Assembly: GCF_022129235.1 (NCBI RefSeq)
Contig: NZ_JADQAI010000010.1
Coordinates: forward strand, 62,001 to 126,000
Reading direction: 5' to 3'
Origin: Psychrobacter sp. Ps6
GTDB lineage: Bacteria > Pseudomonadota > Gammaproteobacteria > Pseudomonadales > Moraxellaceae
Length of the DNA: 64,000 bases
The notes under the pieces were generated by a model. It saw only the letters and a list, made by a program, of their open reading frames with translations, did no database searches and had not been told where the DNA came from. Every line of letters begins with the position of its first letter. Position 1 is the stretch's first letter. The position numbers and the translations under genes are program-made. Shown piece after piece: positions 1 through 8,405 of the stretch.

Positions 1-1
1 T

Positions 2-1825
2 GAAAGTAAGCGTGAAGATCTAGCGAATCGTCGTCTTGAGGCTTCAGACTTTAACAAGCTAGTGTCCAGTGATCCAGTCCGTGATTTACTCAGTTGGATG
101 AACGATGAAAAAGCTTGCCGTGAGCGCTGGGATGAGGCGCGCTGGCAAGCGTTAGTCGGTATTTGTGAAACTGAATATCATTTCAATCCCGAGCAAGATG
201 GCGAGCTGACAGCCGCTGAGCTGTTATGTCAGCGTCAGGGAGTTTGGGAGGGAGTGTGGCAGCGTTATGTTGAATCCTGTCATCATTACCCTTCTTTGCC
301 CGAGCTATTACTAAAGGTTCAGGGTGATCTTGTTGCTGATGGTGCAAGTTACCCAGTTATAAACCAAACTGAAGAATCTGCTTTAGAAGAATCATTATCT
401 CAGCTACAAACACTTAACTCAGTCGAGATACGTCAAGAGTTAGCTGCACTAGAACAGTATCATGCTGAACGACGAGAATGGATTTGGTTTAAGTTAAATA
501 TGGCTCCGCTGGCTGGTGTGCTGAAGTATTTGAGTGGTGTTGCAAGTATAACTCAGCAGGGTTTTTCTGGCACTGACCCTGAAGAGATGGCTACGTTATA
601 CCGTGATAAGTATTGGCAGGCGGATGACCTAACCCTCAAAGCCTTGGCTTATCCTTTAAGGTCCAGTCAGCAAGCTTTAGTACAAAAACTGCTTGCCCTC
701 ATCTATACGCCGTGGCTCGATGAGGTTACCTATAACTTCCAAAGTTTAGTAAAAGATAAAGGCTATCCCGGTACAACTCAACTCAACAAGGCGACAGCTG
801 ATTATGCTGATGCGGGAGAGGTGGTATTCTTCGTTGATGGCCTGCGTTATGACTTGGCACAGCGTCTTGTTGAACAGTTAAAGCCATTGGGAGAGGTTGG
901 ACTTGCCACTAACTGGTCGGCATTACCTTCAGTTACTGCAACGGCTAAAGCTGCTGTCACGCCAGTACACGATCGTCTAACCGGTAGAGGAACCGACCGT
1001 GATTTTGAACCAAGCCTACTGGATGAAGATAAAAGCTTCTCTGCTTATTACTTAAGAAAATTTCTGAAAGAAAAAGGTTGGCTCTACCTTGAAGAGGGTG
1101 ACTCAGGAGATCCGGCATTTAATGCATGGGTACAAAGCGGCGATATAGATAAGGAGGGCCATGTAAAAGGTCTTAAACTTGTAGGAAGGGTTGATAGTTT
1201 ATTAGATGAAATAGTTGAGCGGATTGAAGAGTTGCTGGCGGCAGGATGGCGTAAAATTAGAATCGTAACGGACCATGGGTGGATGTTGACTCCTGAAACG
1301 ATGCCGAAGGTGGAGCTACCTAAACACTTAACAGAAACTCGTTGGGGACGATGTGCAGTAATTAAAGATTCAGTTGCCAGTGGCTATTTGCAGGTAGGTT
1401 GGTACTGGAACAGCCAAGTCAGTATCGCTATAGCCCCAGGGGTTTCGTGTTTTAAGGCTGGCTTGCATTATGATCATGGTGGCTTGAGCCTACAGGAGTG
1501 CTTGACACCGGTGATTGAAGTTCTTAATAAACAAAGCTCGATCCCAGCTACTACATCAACGATTACAGCGACCCTATCAGATTTGCGTTGGATTGGGTTT
1601 CAGTGCAGAGTGCAAGCTGATAGTGACTTTGATGGGATTGTCGCAGTGCTACGAATACACGCGGCTGACTCAGACTCTGAGATTAGTAAGCGTAAACCCC
1701 TTAAAGAAGGTAAATGCACGCTCATGGTGGATGACGAATATGAAGATACGTCAGCTATTCTTGTACTGCTAGACGAGCATGGCAATGTGATAGCAAAAAA
1801 ACCAACATTAGTAGGAGACATGTAA
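2..1825 (+). CDS. pglZ: BREX alkaline-phosphatase-like protein PglZ (5' end outside window)
   Basis: This is the C-terminal ~607 residues of PglZ, a core BREX phage-defence protein. The frame is open to the left edge from position 2, so the gene starts upstream. The alkaline-phosphatase-superfamily core is visible. VVFFVDGLRYDLAQ (near 830-870) carries the first metal-binding Asp. IRIVTDHGWML (near 1258-1290) carries a second Asp-His pair, and HYDHGG lies near 1468. The stop codon is followed at once by the GTG of brxL, so the two are co-transcribed and probably translationally coupled. In type 1 BREX the order is brxA-brxB-brxC-pglX-pglZ-brxL, so brxC and the pglX methylase are expected to the left, out of sight. 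The family assignment is firm. The precise biochemical role of PglZ in BREX is not settled. Confidence 0.93.
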   Translation, partial: ESKREDLANRRLEASDFNKLVSSDPVRDLLSWMNDEKACRERWDEARWQALVGICETEYHFNPEQDGELTAAELLCQRQGVWEGVWQRYVESCHHYPSLPELLLKVQGDLVADGASYPVINQTEESALEESLSQLQTLNSVEIRQELAALEQYHAERREWIWFKLNMAPLAGVLKYLSGVASITQQGFSGTDPEEMATLYRDKYWQADDLTLKALAYPLRSSQQALVQKLLALIYTPWLDEVTYNFQSLVKDKGYPGTTQLNKATADYADAGEVVFFVDGLRYDLAQRLVEQLKPLGEVGLATNWSALPSVTATAKAAVTPVHDRLTGRGTDRDFEPSLLDEDKSFSAYYLRKFLKEKGWLYLEEGDSGDPAFNAWVQSGDIDKEGHVKGLKLVGRVDSLLDEIVERIEELLAAGWRKIRIVTDHGWMLTPETMPKVELPKHLTETRWGRCAVIKDSVASGYLQVGWYWNSQVSIAIAPGVSCFKAGLHYDHGGLSLQECLTPVIEVLNKQSSIPATTSTITATLSDLRWIGFQCRVQADSDFDGIVAVLRIHAADSDSEISKRKPLKEGKCTLMVDDEYEDTSAILVLLDEHGNVIAKKPTLVGDM

Positions 1826-3874
1826 GTGGAATTAGATGGGCTAGACCAAAAGGCTGCAGATTTCTTTGAGGGCTACATCGTTCGTAAGGATCTTGTCCGT
1901 ACATTTGCTCGCCAGTTCCCAGTACCAACTTATGTGGTTGAGTTTATGCTGGGTCGTTATTGTGCATCAACAGACCCAGATGAAATAGAGGAAGGTCTTG
2001 AAATTGTCCAGCGTCAGCTGTCTTCAAGAACAGTACGTGCAGGAGAGGAGGAGCTATTCAAAGCACGTGCCTATAAGGATGGATCAGCCAAGCTTATTGA
2101 TATCGTTAGTGTCAAGTTTGTCGAAAAAGAGAATGGTTACCTTGCCAGCTTACCTAGTTTAAACCTTACTAAAGTACGTATACCGGACAAGATTGTTGAT
2201 GATAATGAGCGTCTTTTGACAGGTGGGTTTTATGCTGAAGTAACGCTTGAATACGACAGTATTATTGCAGAAGAAAAAGGCAATGCTTTTGGTATAGCTG
2301 AATTGCGACCCATTCAAATGTCAAAACGTAACGTGCTAGATGTGATGAATGAAGCTCGCACAAACTACACTAGTGATGAATGGCGTGATTTCTTAATTCG
2401 CTCTATCGGCTTGGAACCAAGCGCTTTATCACAACGGGCTAAAGATGCCATCCTACTGCGTATGGTGCCATTCGTTGAGCGTAACTACAATATGGTCGAA
2501 TTGGGACCACGTGGTACAGGTAAGAGCCACTTGTTCCAGCAGGTATCCCCTTATGCTCATCTGATTTCTGGTGGTAAAGCAACAATCGCTAAGATGTTTG
2601 TGAATAATGCTAGTGGGCAGCGTGGTTTGGTCTGTCAGTATGATGTAGTTTGTTTTGATGAAGTTAGCGGAATATCCTTTGATACTAAAGAAGGTGTCAA
2701 TATCATGAAAGGCTACATGGAGTCAGGTGAGTTTAGCCGAGGTAAGGAAAGTATCCGTGCAGATGGGTCGTTGGTGTTCGTAGGAAACTTCGATGTGGAT
2801 GTTGAGCATCAGCAACGTGTGGGCCACTTATTCGGTCCTTTACCTGCAGAAATGCGGGATGACACCGCATGGATGGATCGTATTCACTGCTATTTGCCAG
2901 GCTGGGATGTCCCAAAAATGAGTAAAGAGCTCACTACAAATCATTTTGGTTTAGTTAGCGACTTCTTTTCTGAATGCATGACTCGCCTGCGCTTTCAAAG
3001 TCGTGTCTCTGCTATGCAGAATCGTGTGTATTTAGGTGGTGCACTCAGTGGCCGTGATAGCAATGCAGTTAATAAAACAGTATCAGGCCTACTAAAATTA
3101 ATGTATCCAGATGCCGAGCTTAGCGTATCTGATGAAGACTTAGAATGGGCAATTCGTTTGGGGCTTGAAGTACGCCGCCGGGTGAAGGAGCAACAGAAGC
3201 GAGTTGGTGCTGCTGAGTTTCGTAATACCCATTTCAGCTACACTATCGGTGATGATGGAATTGAAAAGTTTGTCGCTACAGCAGAGCTAAGAGCAAATAA
3301 CGAGATAGGCGATGACCCCTTAGAGCCAGGACAGGTTTGGACTATTAGTGAGGGTGGTTCTGAGGTTGATGACAATGCCGGTTTGTATCGTATTGAAGTA
3401 AACGAAGGGCCTGGCTCCGGAGTGAAGATTCTTAATAATCCAGCACCTGCTGCGTTCAAGGAGTCCTTACGTTACGCTGAACAGAACCTCTATGCGCGCT
3501 CCATGCAGCTGATAGGAGATCGTGATCCTAGAGCTCATGAGTTCACAGTACAACTGAGGGCTTTCGATGCGGCTAAGAAGGGTTCTAGGATCGGTGTTGC
3601 AGCGCTAGTTGCTATGTGTAGTAGTGTGCTGAAGAAATCGCTAAAAGGTGGCTTGATCCTGATAGGGGAAATCAATTTGGGTGGCTCTATTGAACCAGTC
3701 ACCAATGCGGTGAATATTGCTGAGCTGGCAGTGGAAAAGGGTGCCAGCGTGCTACTTATGCCAGTTACAGCTAGGCGTCAGCTGTATGACTTGTCAGATG
3801 ATATGGCTACGAAAATTGATATACAGTTTTACCAAGATGCACGTGATGCACTGTTGAAAGCTATAGTAGAGTAA
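1826..3874 (+). CDS. brxL: BREX Lon-like AAA+ protein BrxL
   Basis: A 682-residue BrxL, the Lon-related AAA+ protein that ends type 1 BREX operons. The Walker A motif is GPRGTGKSH (near 2508-2535) and the Walker B motif is VCFDEVSG (near 2650-2670). The C-terminal ~130 residues match the Lon proteolytic-domain fold (GGLILIGEINLGGSIEPVTNAV). The usual Lon PSAG serine motif reads SRIG here, and the lysine after the Gly-Gly stretch reads as an Asn, so I see no Ser-Lys dyad and the fold is probably non-proteolytic. Translation starts at GTG 1826, directly after the pglZ stop (TAA|GTG), which points to coupling. It is the last gene of the BREX operon and is followed by a good intrinsic terminator. 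Confidence 0.93.
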   Translation: MELDGLDQKAADFFEGYIVRKDLVRTFARQFPVPTYVVEFMLGRYCASTDPDEIEEGLEIVQRQLSSRTVRAGEEELFKARAYKDGSAKLIDIVSVKFVEKENGYLASLPSLNLTKVRIPDKIVDDNERLLTGGFYAEVTLEYDSIIAEEKGNAFGIAELRPIQMSKRNVLDVMNEARTNYTSDEWRDFLIRSIGLEPSALSQRAKDAILLRMVPFVERNYNMVELGPRGTGKSHLFQQVSPYAHLISGGKATIAKMFVNNASGQRGLVCQYDVVCFDEVSGISFDTKEGVNIMKGYMESGEFSRGKESIRADGSLVFVGNFDVDVEHQQRVGHLFGPLPAEMRDDTAWMDRIHCYLPGWDVPKMSKELTTNHFGLVSDFFSECMTRLRFQSRVSAMQNRVYLGGALSGRDSNAVNKTVSGLLKLMYPDAELSVSDEDLEWAIRLGLEVRRRVKEQQKRVGAAEFRNTHFSYTIGDDGIEKFVATAELRANNEIGDDPLEPGQVWTISEGGSEVDDNAGLYRIEVNEGPGSGVKILNNPAPAAFKESLRYAEQNLYARSMQLIGDRDPRAHEFTVQLRAFDAAKKGSRIGVAALVAMCSSVLKKSLKGGLILIGEINLGGSIEPVTNAVNIAELAVEKGASVLLMPVTARRQLYDLSDDMATKIDIQFYQDARDALLKAIVE

Positions 3875-3921
3875 ACCCTAACATTACTCAAACCACCTGA
3901 GTATTTCGTAAAATCTTAAAA

Positions 3922-3964
3922 GCGCCTCTAAGTAATTTCTGATTTGACTTAGCGGCGTTTTTTT
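3922..3964 (+). terminator. Intrinsic terminator after brxL
   Basis: An imperfect stem pairs CGCCTCTAAGT with ACTTAGCGGCG around a short AT-rich loop and is followed by seven or more T residues. It begins about 48 nt after the brxL stop and closes the BREX operon. Confidence 0.8.
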
Positions 3965-4592
3965 GTACTAGGTTATGCTAAGCACGTCGTTATTTTTTCC
4001 ACTAAATCTAATAATAACAAACCCTAAAAAATGACGATATTAACACCTAAGCAGTAGAGCTTGCCCAATTTTATATACTGATAAAAGTCGATATATACTT
4101 CATTCTATATACTACACATCCATAGTCCTCGGGTAACCCTCCTAACAATTGATCATGATTATTGAAGCAAACGATAGAATTTAGAATAGTATATAACCTA
4201 GAAAACTAATTGGTAGGCAGTTTAATATACTTATCTTAATGATAATCACTGATGAGCGAATGGATATGACAGCGGTTTTAAGTAATGAGGATGAACCTCT
4301 TATTGAAACAATAGCCCACGCGTGCGCCATTGCTTTTCAAGGTAATGCCAGCAACGGACTGCAGTAAGACTATTTTTCTTTCTAGATCATTGGGGGGATT
4401 ACCATTGGTATCAAGAGGATTTAAGGGTGATGGCAGTGACATCAGTACAAGCGCCATTTTGTCTTGCCGTATCGGGTGGCGTTGCTAGCTCTAACAAGTC
4501 ACAGCACTGCTCAAAGGCAGTTGTCAAAGCAATTTATGATAGTTCACTTTTAAGATGACAGTTTGATAGATTCGATAACCTATAGAGTAGCT
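3965..4592. other. Long AT-rich intergenic region between BREX and the WYL gene
   Basis: About 630 nt without a convincing gene. Three direct copies of TATATACT occur at 4072-4079, 4092-4099 and 4106-4113. Further TATATA-type stretches lie near 4188. At 4019-4054 is a 36-nt segment about 80% identical to 9241-9276. A 59-codon minus-strand frame at 4278-4457 and a 33-codon plus frame at 4266-4367 are both open. I do not recognise either product and treat them as remnants or chance frames. The region should contain the promoter of the downstream WYL-nuclease-FtsZ-like cluster. Confidence 0.5.
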
Positions 4593-5684
4593 CATATGTC
4601 TACACACCCAATCGCAACCTACAAAAAATCAGCCCGTTTGTTTGCGCTCTATCAGCGCTTGCCACGTAGTAAAGACAAGGCAATATCACTCACAGAGCTA
4701 ATGAGTGTTTATGGCTATAATCCTGACCATTACGCAAATGAGCGCAAAAATTTAGAGAACGATCTAACAAGTCTCAATCAAATATTCAATGACGTTTTTC
4801 ACAGCGATGCTTTAATGCGCCTGCCAGCTTGGGGTCAAAATATCAGCGGCAAGACAGCACGGTTTTATATTGAGCCAAGTTTTAGTATCGATATCATTAA
4901 TGAGCAAACCGTCTTTTTTTGGCAGATGCTAGCTAATTATACTGCAAACTACTTGCCAGCACCTTTTAAGCAAAGTATTGACGATAAATTGACTCAGTTA
5001 GATCGTCAAGATAGACATAGCTTTAATCAAAGCAAGCTGGGGCAGTGGCAAGACCATCTCATTACCCTGCCGAGTATCGTACAAGCACCAAAGCTTGATA
5101 GTGAGGTGCTGGCTAGCATTCATCAGGCGCTATTACACAACAAGCAGCTTCAAATCAGCTATCAAAACAAATGGCGTAACAATCCTACAATCAGGGTAAT
5201 CTACCCTAAAGGACTTATTTTTATCGACAATATGATCTATCTTACTGGGTTTAATCCAACGAGTGATCATATCGATGATAACGTCCTGTTGAAGGCACAT
5301 CGTAATTTTGCAGTTAATCGTATTGAAGCAGCTGAAGTAACAGAGCAGTTGGTACCGGACTGGGTAGAGCGCAATGCTTTTACTCTTGAGAATCTACGTA
5401 AGCTAGGAAAGCTTGAATTGAATAATGGTTTGAAAATCGGACTGGTTCTAAAGGTGCAAAAATATGCCTGCCAGCATTTATATGAGCGGCCGTTATCATC
5501 TACTCAAACGATTACGGTTATCGATGACACTTGGAACGAAGTGCGTGCAACAGTTGCCAATACGCAGCGCTTGCAAGACTGGCTAGTCAGTATGTCGCAG
5601 TTGGCAGTGGTGATTGAGCCTAACGAGTTAAAAGCGGTTATTTTAGAGCGTTTAGAAAGCGGGATGAAATTATATACAAAATAG
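4593..5684 (+). CDS. WYL-domain transcriptional regulator
   Basis: A protein of about 363 residues when read from the ATG at 4593; an upstream in-frame start at 4563 exists but adds a non-conserved leader. The N-terminus (SARLFALYQRLPRSKDKAISLTELMSVYG) looks like a winged helix-turn-helix. The middle carries a WYL domain (YPKGLIFIDNMIYLTGFN, with the WYL position read as IYL). The end is WCX-like (LVLKVQKYACQHLYERPLS). WYL proteins are ligand-responsive DNA-binding regulators often linked to defence loci. BREX loci in related bacteria have the WYL regulator BrxR, but that gene normally lies upstream of the operon, whereas this one is downstream after a terminator. It probably controls the next two genes (67-nt and 43-nt gaps) and possibly BREX. 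Confidence 0.8.
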   Translation, partial: HMSTHPIATYKKSARLFALYQRLPRSKDKAISLTELMSVYGYNPDHYANERKNLENDLTSLNQIFNDVFHSDALMRLPAWGQNISGKTARFYIEPSFSIDIINEQTVFFWQMLANYTANYLPAPFKQSIDDKLTQLDRQDRHSFNQSKLGQWQDHLITLPSIVQAPKLDSEVLASIHQALLHNKQLQISYQNKWRNNPTIRVIYPKGLIFIDNMIYLTGFNPTSDHIDDNVLLKAHRNFAVNRIEAAEVTEQLVPDWVERNAFTLENLRKLGKLELNNGLKIGLVLKVQKYACQHLYERPLSSTQTITVIDDTWNEVRATVANTQRLQDWLVSMSQLAVVIEPNELKAVILERLESGMKLYTK

Positions 5685-5751
5685 TTGATCAAGAATTTTG
5701 CTAAAGTACTAAAAGACAAATGCATTTTTTTAATGTCATCAAGGAGCTAGA

Positions 5752-6774
5752 ATGACCACACCTAACTTATTTAAATTTGCCACCTCTGAGTTATCACAAG
5801 ACGCTTTTATCTGCTGGCTTCTATCGTGGGCGGACAAAGACTATCAGATAGGAAGCGATAAACATAAAGCGCTCAATAAGATAGCAACCAGTGTATTGGC
5901 GTTATTCTTCGATAAAGCGAACAAATCACTACCGAGCCATATTGATGAAATAGTAGTGAAGCGTCAAGTGAATAACATTGATGTCCTTTGTATTATTAAC
6001 GACACTTACTGCGTATTAATTGAAGATAAAGTAGGTAGTATTCAGCATTCTAATCAGTTGGTTCGATACAAGCAGTTTATGATTAATGATCATAAAGTTA
6101 CTTTCACAGAAGATGAGATAATCCCAATTTATTTACAAACGCATGATCAAAGCAACTACAAAGCTGTGTTAAAGGATGGCTTTTATCCAGTAACTAGAAG
6201 AGATTTATTAGACCTCTTTAATAGTGAACAAAATGCGGCACTGCAAGAGAGTGATATATATAGCGATTATCTTAACCATCTGCAGTCTATTGAAGAAGCA
6301 GTGCAAAGCTTTCAATCAAAACCCGTCAAAGAATGGAAAAAACGGGCTTGGATTGGCTTTTTTCAACATTTGCAGTCTTATTTAGGAGAAGGTAATTGGA
6401 AGTATGTCGCCAATAAGTCAGGAGGGTTCATGGGTTTTTGGGCATTCAAGAAAACGGTAGATGACATCGCTATCTATTTACTACTAGAACAAGATAAGGT
6501 TTGCTTTAAAGTCTCTGTTCCTAATATTAAAGGGCGTAGTAAGATTAGAAATGAGCTTTATAAATTATTTAAGACAGAAGCGTCTAAGTTCGATTTAAAA
6601 GTGAGTAAGCCGAAGCGCTTTGGTTCAGGCAAGGATATGACTTTTGCTGTACTAGACACAGATATCTTTGATGGTGAAAACTTCATAGATATACAGCAGG
6701 TTAATAGACTGATGGATGAAGTACAAAAATTCATTAATCATACGATAAGTCAGTATAAAAATAAAAACGAGTGA
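5752..6774 (+). CDS. PD-(D/E)XK nuclease superfamily protein
   Basis: A 340-residue protein that starts at ATG 5752 after an AAGGAG-type ribosome-binding site. The N-terminal half shows the PD-(D/E)XK core. A QDAFICWLLSWAD segment sits near residue 16. Asp77 lies in the strand NNIDVLC, Glu91-x-Lys93 lies in VLIEDKV, and a Gln (SNQLVRY, ~102) follows one helix later. This pattern matches the PDDEXK_4-type family seen in restriction and defence-associated proteins. The C-terminal half (GFMGFWAFKKTVDDIAIYLLLEQDK) is a separate alpha/beta region of unknown role. All catalytic positions look intact, so nuclease activity is likely by homology. The target is unknown. It lies 67 nt after the WYL gene and 43 nt before the FtsZ-like gene, in one apparent operon. 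Confidence 0.75.
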   Translation: MTTPNLFKFATSELSQDAFICWLLSWADKDYQIGSDKHKALNKIATSVLALFFDKANKSLPSHIDEIVVKRQVNNIDVLCIINDTYCVLIEDKVGSIQHSNQLVRYKQFMINDHKVTFTEDEIIPIYLQTHDQSNYKAVLKDGFYPVTRRDLLDLFNSEQNAALQESDIYSDYLNHLQSIEEAVQSFQSKPVKEWKKRAWIGFFQHLQSYLGEGNWKYVANKSGGFMGFWAFKKTVDDIAIYLLLEQDKVCFKVSVPNIKGRSKIRNELYKLFKTEASKFDLKVSKPKRFGSGKDMTFAVLDTDIFDGENFIDIQQVNRLMDEVQKFINHTISQYKNKNE

Positions 6775-6817
6775 TACTTTTAGTGTCATAACATTTAGAG
6801 TAACAAAAGGTCTAATC

Positions 6818-7459
6818 ATGAAATATCAGCTCGACGAATCGAAAGTAGATGACATTCCATGTGTCGCCTTATACCGACCAAATAAAGGCCATTATTCGCC
6901 ATCTGTTATCGCCTGTTTTATGATCAATGACGGTTGGAATGAGCAAGCACTACTAGCGCTAAAACAGAAAGTAGATGCTGATATTTTAGTAGGCTTACAG
7001 ACAGATGATCATAAGTATGAACGCTTGGATATTATAGAGGGGGTTGTTAGATGTCAGCCTGATGAAGTAAATGATGTCATTGAACTGCTAGATGTAAAGT
7101 CTGCAAGTACTATCATCGGTATAGATGTAGCAGACGTTATAAGCTTGTTTGAGTGTGGTTATTCATTTCAGTTTGTTCAAGCAAGTGCCACAGGTGAGTC
7201 TGAATCAGATTTAATAAAAACAACCACACATAAACTTGTGAAACAACTTTCAAAAGCTCATGATACTAGAGGATTGTTTGTTGGAATGGAGAATGTTGAA
7301 AGTCTCCCACTAGATGTCTTTTCTTATATATCAGAAGCTGTTGAAGCGTTATTATTTACTGATGATGTATCTATTTATTACAGCTCAAGTATGATTGATG
7401 AACCTGATTGCTTTCGTTTAAAGGCAGTTTATGCTGAAGAAAAGCAAAGCCACATATAA
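6818..7459 (+). CDS. Small protein resembling a free-standing FtsZ C-terminal domain
   Basis: A 213-residue protein. Residues ~98-207 read like the C-terminal domain of FtsZ. IGIDVADV lines up with the FtsZ T7 loop NVDFADV and keeps both aspartates (Asp103, Asp106) while Asn becomes Gly. It is followed by GY...ASATGES (FtsZ GYAMMGSGVASGE), then RGLFVGM (RGVLVNI), LPLDVFSYISEAV (LRLDEFETVGNTI), VSIYYSSSMID and DCFRLKAVYA (DELRVTVVA). I made this alignment by eye. The N-terminal ~95 residues do not show the FtsZ nucleotide-binding motif GGGGTG(S/T)G, so it should not bind GTP in the FtsZ manner. It lies 43 nt after the nuclease gene, and the IS630 element begins about 25 nt after its stop. A role in capping or poisoning FtsZ filaments is inference. 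Being an unrelated alpha/beta protein is the alternative. Confidence 0.55.
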   Translation: MKYQLDESKVDDIPCVALYRPNKGHYSPSVIACFMINDGWNEQALLALKQKVDADILVGLQTDDHKYERLDIIEGVVRCQPDEVNDVIELLDVKSASTIIGIDVADVISLFECGYSFQFVQASATGESESDLIKTTTHKLVKQLSKAHDTRGLFVGMENVESLPLDVFSYISEAVEALLFTDDVSIYYSSSMIDEPDCFRLKAVYAEEKQSHI

Positions 7460-7546
7460 TAAACATATGGCTTTGACTGCTACTATAGTCTAATCCAAAT
7501 AAAACCGATACAATCCTATTAATAATTGCATTTAATGAAATGAACC

Positions 7547-7897
7547 ATGACTTATTCAATAGACTATCGCAAACAGGTACTTTTTAGCATCGCTGATGGT
7601 ATGACCATACGAGAAGCTGCGCTATTTTATGGACTTAGCACCAGCACCATTCACAGCTGGCAGCAGAACCTAGCTCCTAAAACAACCAGAAATAAAGCAC
7701 CGACTAAAATACCTGATGACGCCTTAATTGAAGACGTAAAAACATATCCAGATGATTATAACTATGAAAGAGCTCGTCGCTTGAACTGTAGTCAAACGGG
7801 TATCTTTAATGCTTTAAAGCGTCTTGGTATCAGTCAAAAAAAAGACCCTAGAACATCCAAAAGCGTGTCCGATAAAAAGAGCGGTATTCCAGAGTAG
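7547..7897 (+). CDS. IS630 transposase, N-terminal helix-turn-helix frame
   Basis: A 116-residue frame that encodes the DNA-binding part of an IS630 transposase: TIREAALFYGLSTSTIHSWQQ is a helix-turn-helix of the kind found at IS630 N-termini, followed by a second HTH-like segment (RRLNCSQTGIFNALKRLGI). After a run of eight A residues at 7836-7843 it reads on in the wrong frame (KKDPRTSKS...) and stops at 7897. Removing one A, by mutation or polymerase/ribosome slippage, would fuse it to the catalytic frame and give a normal product of about 280 residues. Confidence 0.85.
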   Translation: MTYSIDYRKQVLFSIADGMTIREAALFYGLSTSTIHSWQQNLAPKTTRNKAPTKIPDDALIEDVKTYPDDYNYERARRLNCSQTGIFNALKRLGISQKKDPRTSKSVSDKKSGIPE

Positions 7898-8390
7898 GCT
7901 TGATCGCTTTACGCAGCAAGGCTACCCCATTGTCTATATGGATGAAAGCGGCTTTGAGGCTGAAACCATTCGTTCTCATGGCTATGCACCGATTGGTACA
8001 CCCTGTATCGATAGCTACAACTGGCAAGCAAAAAAGCGAACCAACGTCATCGGAGCTCTCTATGAAAAGATGCTATTTGCGCTTGATTACGTTGAGCAGA
8101 ATATCAATAGCACCATATTCTACGACTGGTGCAAACACACTTTAATTCCAAGTCTCAAGACTAAATGCGTGATTGTCATGGATAACGCTCGGTTTCATAA
8201 AAGCAAACGTATTCAAAAGCTACTCAACAGACATGGCCATCGTATTCTTTGGCTACCACCGTACAGCCCTGATCTGAACCCTATCGAGAAGAAGTGGGCA
8301 CAGGCTAAGCTTCTACGCCAAGGATGGATGGAGAATAATCTACCTAAACTGTTTTATGATATGGGCTGTATCGATTTTATAAAGATTTAA
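7824..8390 (+). CDS. IS630 transposase, DDE catalytic frame
   Basis: A frame of up to 188 codons that holds the catalytic part of the transposase. The DDE triad is clear: IVYMDESGFE (first Asp), VIVMDNARFHK (second Asp), and LPPYSPDLNPIEKKW with the Glu in NPIE. It overlaps the N-terminal frame and lacks a credible start of its own (only TTG at 7824 inside the overlap), so it is likely expressed only through slippage at the A8 tract. The alternative is that the copy is frameshifted and dead. The stop at 8390 lies inside the right terminal repeat. Confidence 0.85.
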   Translation: MVSVKKKTLEHPKACPIKRAVFQSRLDRFTQQGYPIVYMDESGFEAETIRSHGYAPIGTPCIDSYNWQAKKRTNVIGALYEKMLFALDYVEQNINSTIFYDWCKHTLIPSLKTKCVIVMDNARFHKSKRIQKLLNRHGHRILWLPPYSPDLNPIEKKWAQAKLLRQGWMENNLPKLFYDMGCIDFIKI

Positions 8391-8405
8391 CTATATCAAT
8401 TGAAG

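Larger units (their letters stand above)
7484..8395. mobile_element. IS630-family insertion sequence
   Basis: An element of about 0.9 kb. Its ends form imperfect inverted repeats of roughly 35 nt. The left end (from 7484) reads TATAGTCTAATCC then ATAAAACCGATACAA. The right end, read in reverse from 8395, gives TATAGTTAAATCT then ATAAAATCGATACAG. TA dinucleotides at both tips fit the TA target duplication typical of IS630/Tc1. It carries a transposase in two overlapping frames. It has inserted just after the FtsZ-like gene and abuts the 3' end of the cysteine-rich ORF on its right. Confidence 0.85.

Noticed and set aside
1515-1772. Open frame inside pglZ on the same strand
   Set aside because: It lies wholly within the pglZ coding frame, has no start signal and matches nothing. 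It is a shadow of pglZ.
4278-4457. Minus-strand 59-codon open frame between BREX and the WYL gene
   Set aside because: No ribosome-binding site, no recognisable domain, and an overlapping open frame on the other strand. I mention it in the intergenic entry only.
4593-5684. Calling the WYL gene brxR
   Set aside because: BrxR regulators lie upstream of BREX operons. This gene is downstream after a terminator and is longer, so the link to BREX is only by position.
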